Shown piece by piece: positions 17,957-26,950 of a stretch of 64,000 nt of DNA. The stretch is from positions 2,334,001 to 2,398,000 of the forward strand of contig NZ_OY775906.1 in NCBI RefSeq assembly GCF_963675065.1. The letters are read 5' to 3'. This DNA is from an uncultured Draconibacterium sp. Its GTDB lineage: Bacteria; Bacteroidota; Bacteroidia; Bacteroidales; Prolixibacteraceae. The first letter of the stretch is position 1. Each line of letters begins with the position of its first letter. The position numbers were made by a program, and so were the translations under genes. Below the pieces are notes generated by a model. It had not been told where the DNA came from and ran no database searches. It saw only the letters and a list, made by a program, of their open reading frames with translations.

Positions 17957-18556
17957 ATGGCTTTAAAGATTGGTATTACAGGTGGAATTGGAAGTGGCAA
18001 ATCGGTAATTTGCCAGGTTTTCAAGCTTCTGGGAGCTCCTGTTTTTGAAGCTGACGTTTGGGCAAAAAAGCTGGTGAATTCGCACGATCAAATAAAAACC
18101 GGACTTATTGACTGGTATGGCCCCGACATTTATTCACCAAACGGCACAATTGACCGGAAAAAGCTCGCTGGCATCATTTTTACAGATAGCACAGAGATGA
18201 AGAAAGTAAACGATTTAATTCATCCCGTAGTGCGGCAGGAATTTATGATTTGGGCTAACCAACAAAACAGCCCGTATGTCATTCACGAAGCAGCTATTCT
18301 TTTTGAAAGCGGTTTCTATAAAATGATGGAGTATACCCTATTGGTAACTGCACCCGAAAATATAAGAATAGAACGCGTTATGAAGCGTGATGGTTCAACA
18401 ATTGAAGCCGTTAAAGAACGAATGAGCAAACAGTGGAGCGATGAACAAAAACGCAAACTAGCTTCAAGAGAAATTAAAAACGACAACAAAACATTATTGA
18501 TTCCTCAACTCATTGAAATCGATAAACAATTAAAAGAATATGGCAAAATTTGGTAA
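17957..18556 (+). CDS. coaE: Dephospho-CoA kinase
   Basis: CoaE catalyses the last step of coenzyme A synthesis, phosphorylating the 3'-hydroxyl of dephospho-CoA with ATP in the cytoplasm. The 199-residue length is normal. The P-loop GITGGIGSGKS is at residues 6-16, followed by VFEADVWAKKLV (the D of the family's substrate motif), HPVVRQEF near 92 and VIHEAAILFESGF, with the lid segment RVMKRDGSTIEAVKERMSKQ. It starts three bases after ybbR and overlaps the next gene by 17 bases, so the three are translationally linked. Confidence 0.96.
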   Translation: MALKIGITGGIGSGKSVICQVFKLLGAPVFEADVWAKKLVNSHDQIKTGLIDWYGPDIYSPNGTIDRKKLAGIIFTDSTEMKKVNDLIHPVVRQEFMIWANQQNSPYVIHEAAILFESGFYKMMEYTLLVTAPENIRIERVMKRDGSTIEAVKERMSKQWSDEQKRKLASREIKNDNKTLLIPQLIEIDKQLKEYGKIW

Positions 18557-19283
18557 ATGGATAGGAGCCGGACTCGGTTGGGTAATGACTGCCGGTAGTC
18601 CACTAGGAGCAATTATAGGGTTCACTTTAGGCGCAATGGTTGATGGAGGGAAAAGCGCTTTTAATACAGGAGCACGAACAGGATACTCAAGCAGAACAAC
18701 TACCACCGGCGGCTATGTTATGAGCCTTTTGGTTTTGGTGGCTGCCGTAATGAAGGCCGATGGAAAAGTATTGAAATCGGAGCTCGACTATGTAAAGAAA
18801 TTTATGGTGCACAACTTTGGCGAAGACTCGGCACAAGAAGCCATAAAAATGTTGCGCGACCTCTTAAACCAGACCATTCCGGTTAACGAAGTTTGCCAGC
18901 AGATAAAAGCGAACATGAACTACTCGGCACGTCTGCAGCTGGTTCATTTTCTGTTTGGAATTGCCCAGGCCGATGGTCAGGTTGATGTAGAAGAACAAAA
19001 GTTGATCACACACATTTGTAACCAAATGGGCATTGGAAATAACGATTTTGAATCGATTCAGGCCATGTTTGTGCCTAACACCGATAGTGATTACAAAATA
19101 CTTGAAATTGACCGTTCGGCCAGCAACGACGATTTAAAAAAGGCCTACCGTCGTATGGCTATGAAATACCACCCTGATAAAGTGAGCACCCTGGGCAATG
19201 AAGTTCAGAATGCGGCAAAAGAGAAATTCCAGAAAGTAAATCAGGCTTACGAGAATATTAAAAAAGAACGGAAGATAGCCTAA
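18540..19283 (+). CDS. TerB-like and DnaJ domain co-chaperone (DjlA-like)
   Basis: A 247-residue protein with a glycine/alanine-rich, weakly hydrophobic N-terminus (about 5-35), a TerB-like helical domain at about 60-165 with two KADGKV/QADGQV repeats, and a C-terminal J-domain at about 180-245 (YKILEIDRSASNDDLKKAYR) carrying the HPD motif (YHPDKVS) that stimulates DnaK ATPase. The order resembles DjlA, whose J-domain recruits DnaK at the inner membrane. It overlaps coaE by 17 bases, which points to co-transcription. The substrate is unknown. Confidence 0.9.
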   Translation: MAKFGKWIGAGLGWVMTAGSPLGAIIGFTLGAMVDGGKSAFNTGARTGYSSRTTTTGGYVMSLLVLVAAVMKADGKVLKSELDYVKKFMVHNFGEDSAQEAIKMLRDLLNQTIPVNEVCQQIKANMNYSARLQLVHFLFGIAQADGQVDVEEQKLITHICNQMGIGNNDFESIQAMFVPNTDSDYKILEIDRSASNDDLKKAYRRMAMKYHPDKVSTLGNEVQNAAKEKFQKVNQAYENIKKERKIA

Positions 19284-19311
19284 TCAGCTTACAGTCGCAG
19301 TTAGCAGTTTA

Positions 19312-19402
19312 CGTTGTCATCTTTAAGGATGAATGATTGAAAAATCTGTTACTTTGCATTTAACTTGAAACAGATTTCTCACTTTGTTCGAAATGACAAA
19401 AC
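19312..19402. repeat. Imperfect inverted intergenic repeat, copy B
   Basis: The left arm (GTTGTCATCTTTAAGGATGA and on to AAATCTGTT, 19312-19348) and the right arm (AACAGATTTCTCACTTTGTT then CGAAATGACAAAAC, ending 19402) are imperfect inverted copies. The right arm matches the element at 7713-7786. It ends two bases before the MOSC ATG, so the open frame upstream of that ATG is translated repeat. Confidence 0.65.
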
Positions 19403-19403
19403 A

Positions 19404-20042
19404 ATGAAAATCATCTCAACAAATATTGCTGAAGCCCGAATCATAAAATGGAAGGGGAAAGAAATCCCTACCGGTATGTTCAAATTTGGTGTAGACAAGG
19501 GGATTTTTTTGGGTAAAGAAGATGTGAAACACGACAATGTGATGGATCGCAGATACCATGGTGGAGTTGACAAAGCCTGTTACCTCTATTCTGCGGATCA
19601 TTACCAATACTGGCAGAATCTTTATCCTGATTTAGAAATGCCATGTGGAATGTTTGGCGAGAACCTGACCGTGGAAGGCCTGCACGAAAAGGAAATAAAT
19701 ATTGGCGATACCTATAAAATTGGAGAAGCAGTGGTACAAGTTACCCAACCTCGCCAACCCTGTTTTAAATTGCAGTTCAGGTTTCACAACAATAATATTG
19801 TACGCCAGTTTGTCGATTCTGGGTTTTCGGGTGTTTATGTCAGGATATTGGAAAATGGCCATGTAAATACAGGCGACAGTATGCAGCTGATCGACAAAAA
19901 ACAATCACTTTCGATACACGAAGTTTACACCCTGCTATACGCTGATGAATTCGATGAAAAAGTAAAAGAAGCGGTAAACGATCCCTTAATTGCCGAAAGC
20001 TGCAAAAGTGATTTATTAAAACGCTGGGGCAATTATTTGTAA
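19404..20042 (+). CDS. MOSC-domain protein (YiiM-like)
   Basis: A 212-residue cytoplasmic protein with the MOSC (molybdenum cofactor sulfurase C-terminal) beta-strand domain and a C-terminal helical extension, the layout of YiiM-type proteins, which help reduce N-hydroxylated compounds such as 6-hydroxylaminopurine. The likely cofactor-binding cysteine is in VTQPRQPCFKLQFR. Other family marks are GKEIPTGMFKFGVDKG and HGGVDKACYLYS. I chose ATG 19404: the frame is open to an ATG at 19365, but those 13 extra residues (MKQISHFVRNDKT) are translated intergenic repeat. It stands alone on the plus strand. Confidence 0.87.
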   Translation: MKIISTNIAEARIIKWKGKEIPTGMFKFGVDKGIFLGKEDVKHDNVMDRRYHGGVDKACYLYSADHYQYWQNLYPDLEMPCGMFGENLTVEGLHEKEINIGDTYKIGEAVVQVTQPRQPCFKLQFRFHNNNIVRQFVDSGFSGVYVRILENGHVNTGDSMQLIDKKQSLSIHEVYTLLYADEFDEKVKEAVNDPLIAESCKSDLLKRWGNYL

Positions 20043-20214
20043 TCTACTAACCACCACGACATTCCAATTAGAACGATTTTAAATAGCAACATATCTATAA
20101 ATTTATAGGTTACCTTTTCTGCTTTTTCAGAATATATAAGTGGACAAGGAAGGAAGTGCAAACCTCTTTTCAACCATTAAATCAGAAGTGCAACATTAAG
20201 TTGCAAAAGACATT

Positions 20215-20246
20215 AAGGAGGCTTTGAAGATGGCCTCCTTTTTTAT
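20215..20246 (+). terminator. Intrinsic terminator
   Basis: Arms AAGGAGGC (20215-20222) and GCCTCCTT (20233-20240) pair perfectly with a ten-base loop and a run of U after them. It ends either the MOSC transcript or a small RNA. Confidence 0.8.
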
Positions 20247-20291
20247 TTTACATTTTGTCTCGTCCTGAAATTCCGTAAAAATATAAAGCTA

Positions 20292-20331
20292 TAAAAAACA
20301 ACCCGTTTCAAAGCAAGTTTCAAAACGGGTT
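20292..20331 (-). terminator. argS terminator
   Basis: Nine-base arms AACCCGTTT/AAACGGGTT (20323-20331 and 20300-20308) followed on the minus strand by GTTTTTTAT, about 60 bases after the argS stop. Confidence 0.8.
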
Positions 20332-20392
20332 GTCAATCTATCATTAGTCCAACATGCAGTGGTTATCTTCGAACCAGCCAAAGTTATTGGAA

Positions 20393-22183
20393 CTACATTT
20401 TTTCGGGCATTTCTACTCCCAACAATCCCATACCATTCTTCACTACCTGCCCCACTGTTGATGCGAGCACCAGGCGGAAGTTTTTCACACTTTCGTTAGC
20501 TTCTCCAAGTATTGAATGATCGTGATAAAACTGGTTAAACTCTTTTACCAGTTCGTAGCAGTAGTTGGCAATAATAGCAGGACTGTAATTGTCGCCTGCT
20601 TCTTCCACTGCCGCAGGAAATAACGAAATACGTTTCACTAAATCTTTTTCTTTTAACGAAAGCGATTCAACTACTACATTTTTGTCGATAGTAATATTCT
20701 GATCGGCAGCCTTGCGCAGCACCGATTTAATACGTGCATAAGTGTACTGAATAAATGGCCCGGTATTTCCGTTAAAATCGATCGATTCCTCAGGATTGAA
20801 CATCATATTCTTTCGTGGATCCACTTTCAATATAAAGTACTTCAACGCACCAAGGGCAATCATTTTAAAAATATTCTCGGCATCTTCTCCGGTTAATGAG
20901 TCAAGTTTTCCTAACTCAGCCGACATTTCGCGAGCCACTTCTACCATGTTGTCCACTAAATCGTCGGCATCAACAACAGTTCCCTCGCGCGATTTCATTT
21001 TACCTGATGGTAGTTCAACCATTCCGTACGAGAAGTGGTACAAATCTTTTCCCCAGCTAAAGCCAAGTTTATCCAACAAAATTGCCAAAACCTGAAAATG
21101 GTAGTTTTGCTCGTTTCCTACCACATAAACCATTTTATCGATCGAATAATCGTTAAAACGCATTTTAGCCGTACCAATGTCCTGGGTCATATAAACCGAG
21201 GTGCCATCGCTACGCAGCAATATTTTCTGATCCAGTCCGTCACCGGTAAGATCGGCCCAAACCGAGTTATCTTCATGCCTTGTAAATGTACCTTCTTCAA
21301 GGCCTCTCAGCACTTCTTCTTTACCGATAAGATAAGTTTCCGATTCGTAGTAAATCTTGTCGAAACCAACACCCAGCGTTTTATAAGTCACATCAAAACC
21401 TGCGTACACCCAGTTGTTCATCATCTTCCAAAGCTCAACTGTTTCCTCATCTTTTGCCTCCCATTTTCTCAATAATTCACGGGCTGCAATAATTGATGGT
21501 GCCTGGTTTTCGGCTTCTTCTTTCGAAATGCCTTTTTCTACCAGCTCTGCTATTTCGGCTTTGTAATGTTTGTCAAATTCAACATAGTACTTTCCAACCA
21601 GGTGGTCGCCTTTCATTCCGGTGCTTTCAGGAGTTTCACCGTTACCCCACTGTTTCCAGGCATACATCGATTTACAGATGTGGATACCACGGTCGTTCAC
21701 AATGTTGGTCATTACCACTTTTTTACCGTTGGCCTTTAGAATCTCTGAGATCGAAAATCCCAACAAATTGTTACGGATGTGGCCAAGGTGAAGTGGTTTA
21801 TTGGTGTTTGGCGATGAGTATTCAACCATCACCAACTCACTATCGTCGGTTACGGATTTTAAGCCAAAATCGATATTAGCATAGCTGTTTTTAAGTACAT
21901 CAAGCCAATAGCTCTGGCTGATCTCCAGATTCAAGAAACCTTTAATTACATTGAAGTTTTCAACAGTATCAATATTTTCAACAAGGTATTTTCCAATATC
22001 TTCGGCAGTTTGCTCCGGCGCTTTTTTTGAGTATCGTAAAAAAGGAAACACCACAACGGTTATATCGCCCTCAAAATCTTTTCGCGTATTTTGTACCTGC
22101 ACCTGGTTTTCCGGTAAATCTGCTCCGTACAAAGACTTCATTGCTTCTACGGTTCCTTTCTGAATCAAACTTTCGATACTCAT
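20393..22183 (-). CDS. argS: Arginyl-tRNA synthetase
   Basis: Class I aminoacyl-tRNA synthetase that charges tRNA-Arg. The 596-residue protein has the N-terminal additional domain (about 1-110), the HIGH-like signature HLGHIRNNLLG near residue 132 in SSPNTNKPLHLGH, and a KMSKS-like GKMKSREG near 390, then the C-terminal helical anticodon-binding domain. The start is supported by the family-like opening and by a promoter box (TATATTTG, 22209-22216) 26 bases upstream. It is transcribed alone, downstream of the OmpA-like gene's terminator. Confidence 0.97.
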   Translation of the reverse strand: MSIESLIQKGTVEAMKSLYGADLPENQVQVQNTRKDFEGDITVVVFPFLRYSKKAPEQTAEDIGKYLVENIDTVENFNVIKGFLNLEISQSYWLDVLKNSYANIDFGLKSVTDDSELVMVEYSSPNTNKPLHLGHIRNNLLGFSISEILKANGKKVVMTNIVNDRGIHICKSMYAWKQWGNGETPESTGMKGDHLVGKYYVEFDKHYKAEIAELVEKGISKEEAENQAPSIIAARELLRKWEAKDEETVELWKMMNNWVYAGFDVTYKTLGVGFDKIYYESETYLIGKEEVLRGLEEGTFTRHEDNSVWADLTGDGLDQKILLRSDGTSVYMTQDIGTAKMRFNDYSIDKMVYVVGNEQNYHFQVLAILLDKLGFSWGKDLYHFSYGMVELPSGKMKSREGTVVDADDLVDNMVEVAREMSAELGKLDSLTGEDAENIFKMIALGALKYFILKVDPRKNMMFNPEESIDFNGNTGPFIQYTYARIKSVLRKAADQNITIDKNVVVESLSLKEKDLVKRISLFPAAVEEAGDNYSPAIIANYCYELVKEFNQFYHDHSILGEANESVKNFRLVLASTVGQVVKNGMGLLGVEMPEKM

Positions 22184-22208
22184 AATTAAGCTTATTTTTT
22201 AGAGACCG

Positions 22209-22216
22209 CAAATATA
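22209..22216 (-). promoter_or_regulatory. argS promoter -7 box
   Basis: Reverse strand TATATTTG, an exact TAnnTTTG, 26 bases before the argS start codon. Confidence 0.55.
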
Positions 22217-22237
22217 ATACATTACAGCCATAAACGA

Positions 22238-22267
22238 GAAAAGCCCTGTCAAATGACAGAGCTTTTC
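22238..22267 (-). terminator. Terminator of the OmpA-like gene
   Basis: Arms GAAAAGCCCTGTC and GACAGAGCTTTTC (22238-22250 and 22255-22267) with one wobble pair, followed on the minus strand by a weak T-rich tract, 20 bases after the stop of the OmpA-like gene. Confidence 0.7.
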
Positions 22268-22286
22268 GAAAATATTTAATTAAAGC

Positions 22287-23588
22287 TTACTTGCGAATTT
22301 TTGCTACTTCAAATTCTGCTCTACGGTTTTTACGTTTGTTATCTAATGTTGTATTAGGAACAGCCGGTTTTGTTTCACCATAGTTATTAGAACCTACATA
22401 AGCGTTGTTCACACCTTTTTGCAATAAGTACTTCACAACAGCCTGAGCACGTCTTTCAGACAATCCCATGTTGTATGATTCTGTACCAATATCATCAGTG
22501 TGACCACCAATTACGATATCGTATTCTTTAGCCGCATTCAACTGATCAGCTAATTTATCCAATTCAGTTTTTGCTTCTGGTCTTAGAGTCGACTTGTCGA
22601 AATCGAAGTAGATTGTTGGAATTGAAATTTCACTCCAATCCGGGCAACCATTGTTGCTTGCAGGACCTACTTCTGAAGGACAATCATCTTCACAGTCAAT
22701 TACTCCGTCGCCATCTGAATCAAGCGGACAACCGTCAGCGTCAACAGGACATCCTTTTGGAGTATCAGGACACTTGTCTTTTGGATCAGGAACTCCGTCT
22801 CCGTCAGTATCAGGACAGCCGTTGAATTTAGCTAATCCAGGAGTATCAGGACAGTCGTCGTCTTTATCAGCAATTCCGTCACCGTCTTTATCAGGACAAC
22901 CTGCTAAAGCAGGATCTCCCGCTTCGTTCGGACAATCATCTTTGTAATCAGGAACACCGTCGCCATCAGTATCGATAGGACAACCTTTTTCATCAACTTG
23001 TACTCCCGGAGGTGTGCCAGGACATTCGTCTTTACGATCACTTACACCGTCACCGTCTTCATCTTTAGCTTTACCCAATGCGAATTCAAGCACACTGGTA
23101 ACCTGAAAATGTTCGTCGGTCCAGCCGTAAGCATTGTTAGGATCATTTGAATGATATCCTTTAATACTGTTTACATATGATCCTGACACGAAAAGAGAAG
23201 TTCTTTCGCCAACAGGGAATTTCACTCCTGCACCGTAGTCGAAGGTAAAATCACTTTCATCATTATCCCACATATAGCCGGGACCACCAAAAAGGTATGG
23301 CTGAATTGCCATGTCGTCATTATAAAGTTTTACACGTAGGTTCAGCAATGATGCAACAACATCAGTTCCGGCATCATTGAACGACCACCTGTTGTCAAGC
23401 ATTAAATCAAACCTGGGAGACAGATATCGACTAACATAAAAATCAGCTAAAAACCCGGTAGCTTCTGTCTCAATGTTGTATTCCAATCCGGGGCCAACTC
23501 CAATGCCCCATTTGTTGTCTGCATTTTGTGCGATGGCGTAACCAAGGGACAAAACTAATGCAAATAAGAAAAGAGTAATTTTTTTCAT
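22287..23588 (-). CDS. OmpA-family outer-membrane protein with TSP3 repeats
   Basis: A 433-residue structural envelope protein. Signal peptide about 1-20 (LVLSLGYAIAQ); small beta-barrel at about 25-170; calcium-binding thrombospondin type-3 repeats at about 175-300, with cysteine-containing units such as DTDGDGVPDYKDDCP repeated about five times; and an OmpA C-terminal peptidoglycan-binding domain at about 315-430 (IYFDFDKSTLRPEAKTELDK, GHTDDIGTESYNMGLSERRA). It links outer membrane and cell wall. A full Bacteroidota promoter lies upstream (TTTG, 19 bases, TAAATTGC). Single-gene unit. Confidence 0.95.
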   Translation of the reverse strand: MKKITLFLFALVLSLGYAIAQNADNKWGIGVGPGLEYNIETEATGFLADFYVSRYLSPRFDLMLDNRWSFNDAGTDVVASLLNLRVKLYNDDMAIQPYLFGGPGYMWDNDESDFTFDYGAGVKFPVGERTSLFVSGSYVNSIKGYHSNDPNNAYGWTDEHFQVTSVLEFALGKAKDEDGDGVSDRKDECPGTPPGVQVDEKGCPIDTDGDGVPDYKDDCPNEAGDPALAGCPDKDGDGIADKDDDCPDTPGLAKFNGCPDTDGDGVPDPKDKCPDTPKGCPVDADGCPLDSDGDGVIDCEDDCPSEVGPASNNGCPDWSEISIPTIYFDFDKSTLRPEAKTELDKLADQLNAAKEYDIVIGGHTDDIGTESYNMGLSERRAQAVVKYLLQKGVNNAYVGSNNYGETKPAVPNTTLDNKRKNRRAEFEVAKIRK

Positions 23589-23628
23589 AGTTTTGAAATT
23601 ATTTTTTGTTGTTTGTTGAATTCTACGG

Positions 23629-23659
23629 GCAATTTAGAAATTAATTCGCAGGTATCAAA
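23629..23659 (-). promoter_or_regulatory. Promoter of the OmpA-like gene
   Basis: On the minus strand TTTG (23659-23656), a 19-base spacer, then TAAATTGC (23636-23629): consensus spacing and seven of eight -7 positions if the last T and G are compared with TAnnTTTG loosely. Confidence 0.5.
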
Positions 23660-23748
23660 AAAAGTTAGCTGTCTTAATTCCATGCTTAAGAATATTTTTT
23701 TTACAAATTTAATTATTTAAGTTCAATTAATTCAAAATATTATAAATT

Positions 23749-24288
23749 TTGTTCTCAATTATCGATATAGAAACTACCGGTCAAAGTTATAAAAACGGCA
23801 AAATTACCGAAATTGCTATTTACCAACACAACGGGCAAGAGATTACCGACTCTTTTTCAACCCTTATTAACCCGGAGATGGACATTCCATTTTTTATAAC
23901 TGAGTTAACAGGAATAAATAATGAGATGGTAAGAACTGCTCCAAAATTTTACCAGGTGGCAAAAAAAATCATCGAAATGACAATGGGGCGAACTTTTGTC
24001 GCACATAATGCCAGTTTCGATTATAAGTTCATAAAAGAAGAATATGCGCGCCTTGGATACAACTATCATCGGAAAACAATGTGTACGGTAAAACTATCGC
24101 GAAAACTACTTCCCGGACATCCATCCTATTCGCTAGGGAGGCTATGTGCCGATTTAGGAATTGAAATTAATGGCAGGCACCGCGCTGCAGGCGATGCACT
24201 GGCCACTGCAAGACTTTTTGATATTCTTGTTGAACGAAACGACTCGCTGGGAAACCCAAAAGCCGTTAACAATTACAAACTTTTTTAA
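23749..24288 (+). CDS. DEDDh 3'-5' exonuclease (DNA polymerase III epsilon-like)
   Basis: A stand-alone 179-residue exonuclease domain of the DnaQ type. Catalytic acidic residues are visible: DIETTG (residues 6-11), NASFD near 83-87 and HRAAGDALAT (His and Asp of motif III) near 145-154, so it should remove nucleotides from 3' ends of DNA or RNA. It starts at a TTG codon (23749): only this start gives the family N-terminus MFSIIDIETTG, and no ATG lies upstream in frame. In many Bacteroidota this domain is fused to a GIY-YIG nuclease, but here it is alone. It overlaps the convergent DUF5606 gene by four bases. Confidence 0.88.
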   Translation: MFSIIDIETTGQSYKNGKITEIAIYQHNGQEITDSFSTLINPEMDIPFFITELTGINNEMVRTAPKFYQVAKKIIEMTMGRTFVAHNASFDYKFIKEEYARLGYNYHRKTMCTVKLSRKLLPGHPSYSLGRLCADLGIEINGRHRAAGDALATARLFDILVERNDSLGNPKAVNNYKLF

Positions 24289-24707
24289 TCCGCCTTTTCT
24301 TCTGTAGCTTCGTCCTCCTCTGGTTCTGAAAAGTCAAGCATTTCCTTTTCCTCTAAAGCATTGTACCACTGCAGTACCTTTTTTATATCAGAAACATATA
24401 CACGATCCTGATCATAATTGGGTAGTACTTTCTCAAAATAAGCCTTTAATTCATTGCCTGATGCTTTGTGCGAAATGGCTGCTCCACCATCCTCGGCATC
24501 AGAAATGGTTTTAAAAACATCTTTTAACGGCACATCACTTTCGTACGTGTAAATGGCTATATCTTCCAATGCCGATACCTTTGCGGTTGAATAAACCGGC
24601 ATACGCTTTTGTGTGTCTAACGATTCAACAATAATGCTGTTTTTACTTTCGGCAACCATTTTGAACAGTCCCGAATGTCCTGAAATTGCTAATATACCTT
24701 TTAACAT
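24285..24707 (-). CDS. DUF5606-family protein
   Basis: A 140-residue cytoplasmic protein that matches DUF5606 by length and by its opening MLKGILAISGHSGLFKMVAE. It has no signal peptide. The small beta-rich N-terminal half (SIIVESLDTQKRMPVYST) is followed by a helical part and a very acidic tail (DFSEPEEDEATEEKAD). The function is unknown. The stop codon overlaps that of the convergent exonuclease by four bases. A near-consensus -7 box (TATCTTCG) lies upstream on the minus strand. Confidence 0.85.
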   Translation of the reverse strand: MLKGILAISGHSGLFKMVAESKNSIIVESLDTQKRMPVYSTAKVSALEDIAIYTYESDVPLKDVFKTISDAEDGGAAISHKASGNELKAYFEKVLPNYDQDRVYVSDIKKVLQWYNALEEKEMLDFSEPEEDEATEEKAD

Positions 24708-24769
24708 GACTATCTAATTTTCGGCGAAGATACAATTTTTGTAGATTTCAAAAAGTAAGTACATAAAGT

Positions 24770-24810
24770 AAAAAGCCGGAAACTTGCCTGTTTCGGCTAG
24801 CTCCCGGCTC
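24770..24810 (-). terminator. Terminator of the BtuB-like receptor
   Basis: Outer arms AGCCGG/CCGGCT (24804-24809 and 24774-24779), with an inner GCCGAAAC/GTTT pairing, followed on the minus strand by TTTTTAC. It lies between the receptor stop (24854) and the DUF5606 start. Confidence 0.7.
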
Positions 24811-24853
24811 AAAATATTAATTTTTAAGATCTTAAATCAAGCGTTAAAACTTT

Positions 24854-26950
24854 TTAATTAAATCCGATTTTATATATCACCCCGGTTTTAAACCAACGCC
24901 CGGGCTGAATTACATTACCAATATCGTTGTATTGTTTATCGAAAATATTGTTTACCGAAGCAAAAAACGAGAACTGATTTCTCCGGTAGCTCAACTTGCC
25001 GTCGAATATGCAGAACGGATCGTAAGCCACTTCGCCAACCGGCATTTTATTCTCGAATTGGGTGTAACTCCCTTCCCTGTCCTGGAATACAAAACGTAAA
25101 TCAAGTGTCAAACCTCTTAGCAGCTTCTCGCTCAGCGAACCAACCAGTTTATGTTTCAGGTTATCCAACGCATAATTCGACACAAAATCAGCATTTCCTT
25201 TTTCTATATTATTATATAGGTAACTAATTTGAATATTTGGATAGTGGGTTCCAAACTCATTTCGGAACAACACCTGCGCCTGAATCTCAGTTCCCAGGTT
25301 ATTTATTTCAGTCAGGTTTTGTGGTTGCCAGATCTCTGAGGTCGGATCTTCCTTTACCCAATCGATGATATCTTTCCCATGGCGGTAAAACAATACAGCA
25401 TGTCCACGCACCAGTTTCGATCGTAGTTTTAAACCTCCTTCTAATGTGGCCGATTTTTCCGGTTTCAAATCGGGGTTACCAATGTTCGACGGACCAACAT
25501 AATACAAATCAGTAAAAGTGGGCATTCGTAACGACGTGTTGTAACTGGAGTACAGTTTAACCGCATCCGATACATTATAACTCACATCAATTCCCGGAAA
25601 AACGTTTAATCCCAAATCGCTTCCGGAAATGTAATTCGCCATCAGTCCGGCGGTAAAAGTCCACTTATTATAATAGTATGCGTGTTCCAAAAATCCGGAA
25701 ACCGTATTCCGGTCGTCCGACTTGGTAAACTGCGCATCTTCTCCCGGCACATCTTTTGGCTCGTCCATATCCAAACCAAGCTTATTACTATATATCTGCT
25801 CGCGGCGGAATTCAACACCAAAAGCAGTTTTTCCGGCAGCCCATTTTACCCACGAATTCAGGTTGGCACCATAAACATTCGTCATGTGGTAATTGTGCCC
25901 CGAGTACCAGCCCGGCAGTGTGTCGTTTTGCCAAACGTTGTAACCATCGTCGGTTAAACCATACTTATCGGTTCGGTACAATTCAAAACGATCGTGATGG
26001 CGCCTGTAATAAACCACCGGCGTGAGGTGCAGCGGTCCGTTTCCTTCCCATTTCAACGAAGTGAATAATGTTTTTGTGGCTTCATACTGGTTCGGATACT
26101 TTGGCGAGTAAAAGCTGTTCGCTCCAAATCCTTTTTCCGATAGTCCTAACTGAAACTTCAACACTCCTTTTTCGGTATTCAATTGATTGGAATAAAACCC
26201 ATTCAGCTCATTAAAATCGGTGTTGTTGGTGTAACCGTCCGATCGCTTCCCGTTAAACGCCAACATGTGTTGCATTTTGCCGGTTGAAAACGTGCCCGAA
26301 AGATTTCCATCGAAATACCCAAAGCTACCACCCGATACTGCGGCAGAAATTTCGGAATTTGCCGACTGACGTGTTACAATATTAATAGCCCCCGAAAAAG
26401 CGTTGGGTCCGTATACACGCGCAGCCGGTCCTTCAAGGATTTCGATTCGCTCGATTTGGGCTAAACTAACTGGTAGATTTAAATTGTGATGGCCGGTTTG
26501 CGGGTCGGTGATGTTGATGCCGTTCAGCAGGATTAATGTTTGGTCGAAAGTACCACCGCGAACACTCACGTCCGCCTGTACTCCTTCAGTTCCGCGTTGC
26601 CGCACATCAATTGCTGCAACATACTCTAACAGGTCCTGAACACTCTGAGCCGGCGCCGCCTCAATTTCTGTACTCTCAATCACGGAAATTATCCGTGCAA
26701 CCTGCGAATACAATGCAGGTGTTCGTTGTGCACTAACCTCGATCTCATCAAGGTCGTACTCCATTTTAACTTCAGAAGTATCCTGAACATTCGCCATTGT
26801 TATGGCCGGTGTTGATAGGAAATACACCACCGACAATACTGAAATGACAACTTGCTTCCTGACAGTTAGAAAAGAAGAATAGTTCTTCCGTCCCCACTTT
26901 CTGAAAGTTAAAACAGATTGTGCATCATGATTAAACTTTAAATTTTTCAT
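24854..26950 (-). CDS. TonB-dependent outer-membrane receptor, BtuB-like
   Basis: A 698-residue siderophore/vitamin-type TonB receptor without the SusC-type N-terminal domain. The N-terminus is long: a basic, aromatic pre-region (FRKWGRKNYSSF) precedes the hydrophobic core (VVISVLSVVYFLSTPAITMA). The plug begins near residue 68 (LDEIEVSAQRTPALYS, a TonB-box-like region) and includes SVRGGTFDQTLILLNGINIT and RVYGPNAFSGAINIV; the barrel ends in VIYKIGF. Extended pre-regions like this occur in Bacteroidota receptors annotated as BtuB-type (from memory). I see no cobalamin riboswitch in the leader. Substrate could be a corrinoid or siderophore; uncertain. Confidence 0.88.
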   Translation of the reverse strand: MKNLKFNHDAQSVLTFRKWGRKNYSSFLTVRKQVVISVLSVVYFLSTPAITMANVQDTSEVKMEYDLDEIEVSAQRTPALYSQVARIISVIESTEIEAAPAQSVQDLLEYVAAIDVRQRGTEGVQADVSVRGGTFDQTLILLNGINITDPQTGHHNLNLPVSLAQIERIEILEGPAARVYGPNAFSGAINIVTRQSANSEISAAVSGGSFGYFDGNLSGTFSTGKMQHMLAFNGKRSDGYTNNTDFNELNGFYSNQLNTEKGVLKFQLGLSEKGFGANSFYSPKYPNQYEATKTLFTSLKWEGNGPLHLTPVVYYRRHHDRFELYRTDKYGLTDDGYNVWQNDTLPGWYSGHNYHMTNVYGANLNSWVKWAAGKTAFGVEFRREQIYSNKLGLDMDEPKDVPGEDAQFTKSDDRNTVSGFLEHAYYYNKWTFTAGLMANYISGSDLGLNVFPGIDVSYNVSDAVKLYSSYNTSLRMPTFTDLYYVGPSNIGNPDLKPEKSATLEGGLKLRSKLVRGHAVLFYRHGKDIIDWVKEDPTSEIWQPQNLTEINNLGTEIQAQVLFRNEFGTHYPNIQISYLYNNIEKGNADFVSNYALDNLKHKLVGSLSEKLLRGLTLDLRFVFQDREGSYTQFENKMPVGEVAYDPFCIFDGKLSYRRNQFSFFASVNNIFDKQYNDIGNVIQPGRWFKTGVIYKIGFN

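Larger units (their letters stand above)
20043..20392. other. Intergenic region with possible small RNA
   Basis: This 350-base gap between convergent genes holds no ORF worth calling. It contains an AT palindrome (CTATAAATTTATAG, around 20094-20107), two direct copies of GAAGTGCAA (20153-20161 and 20185-20193), a small hairpin TGCAAC/GTTGCA (20189-20205) and two terminators. The structured 20120-20246 part, ending in a strong terminator 170 bases after the MOSC stop, could be an independent small RNA, but I see no clear promoter. Confidence 0.3.

Noticed and set aside
22571..22947. Long antisense reading frames with repeated Ser/Gly/Pro opposite the TSP3 repeats of the OmpA-like gene
   Set aside because: They follow the periodicity of the calcium repeats on the other strand and lack start signals; shadows of a real gene.
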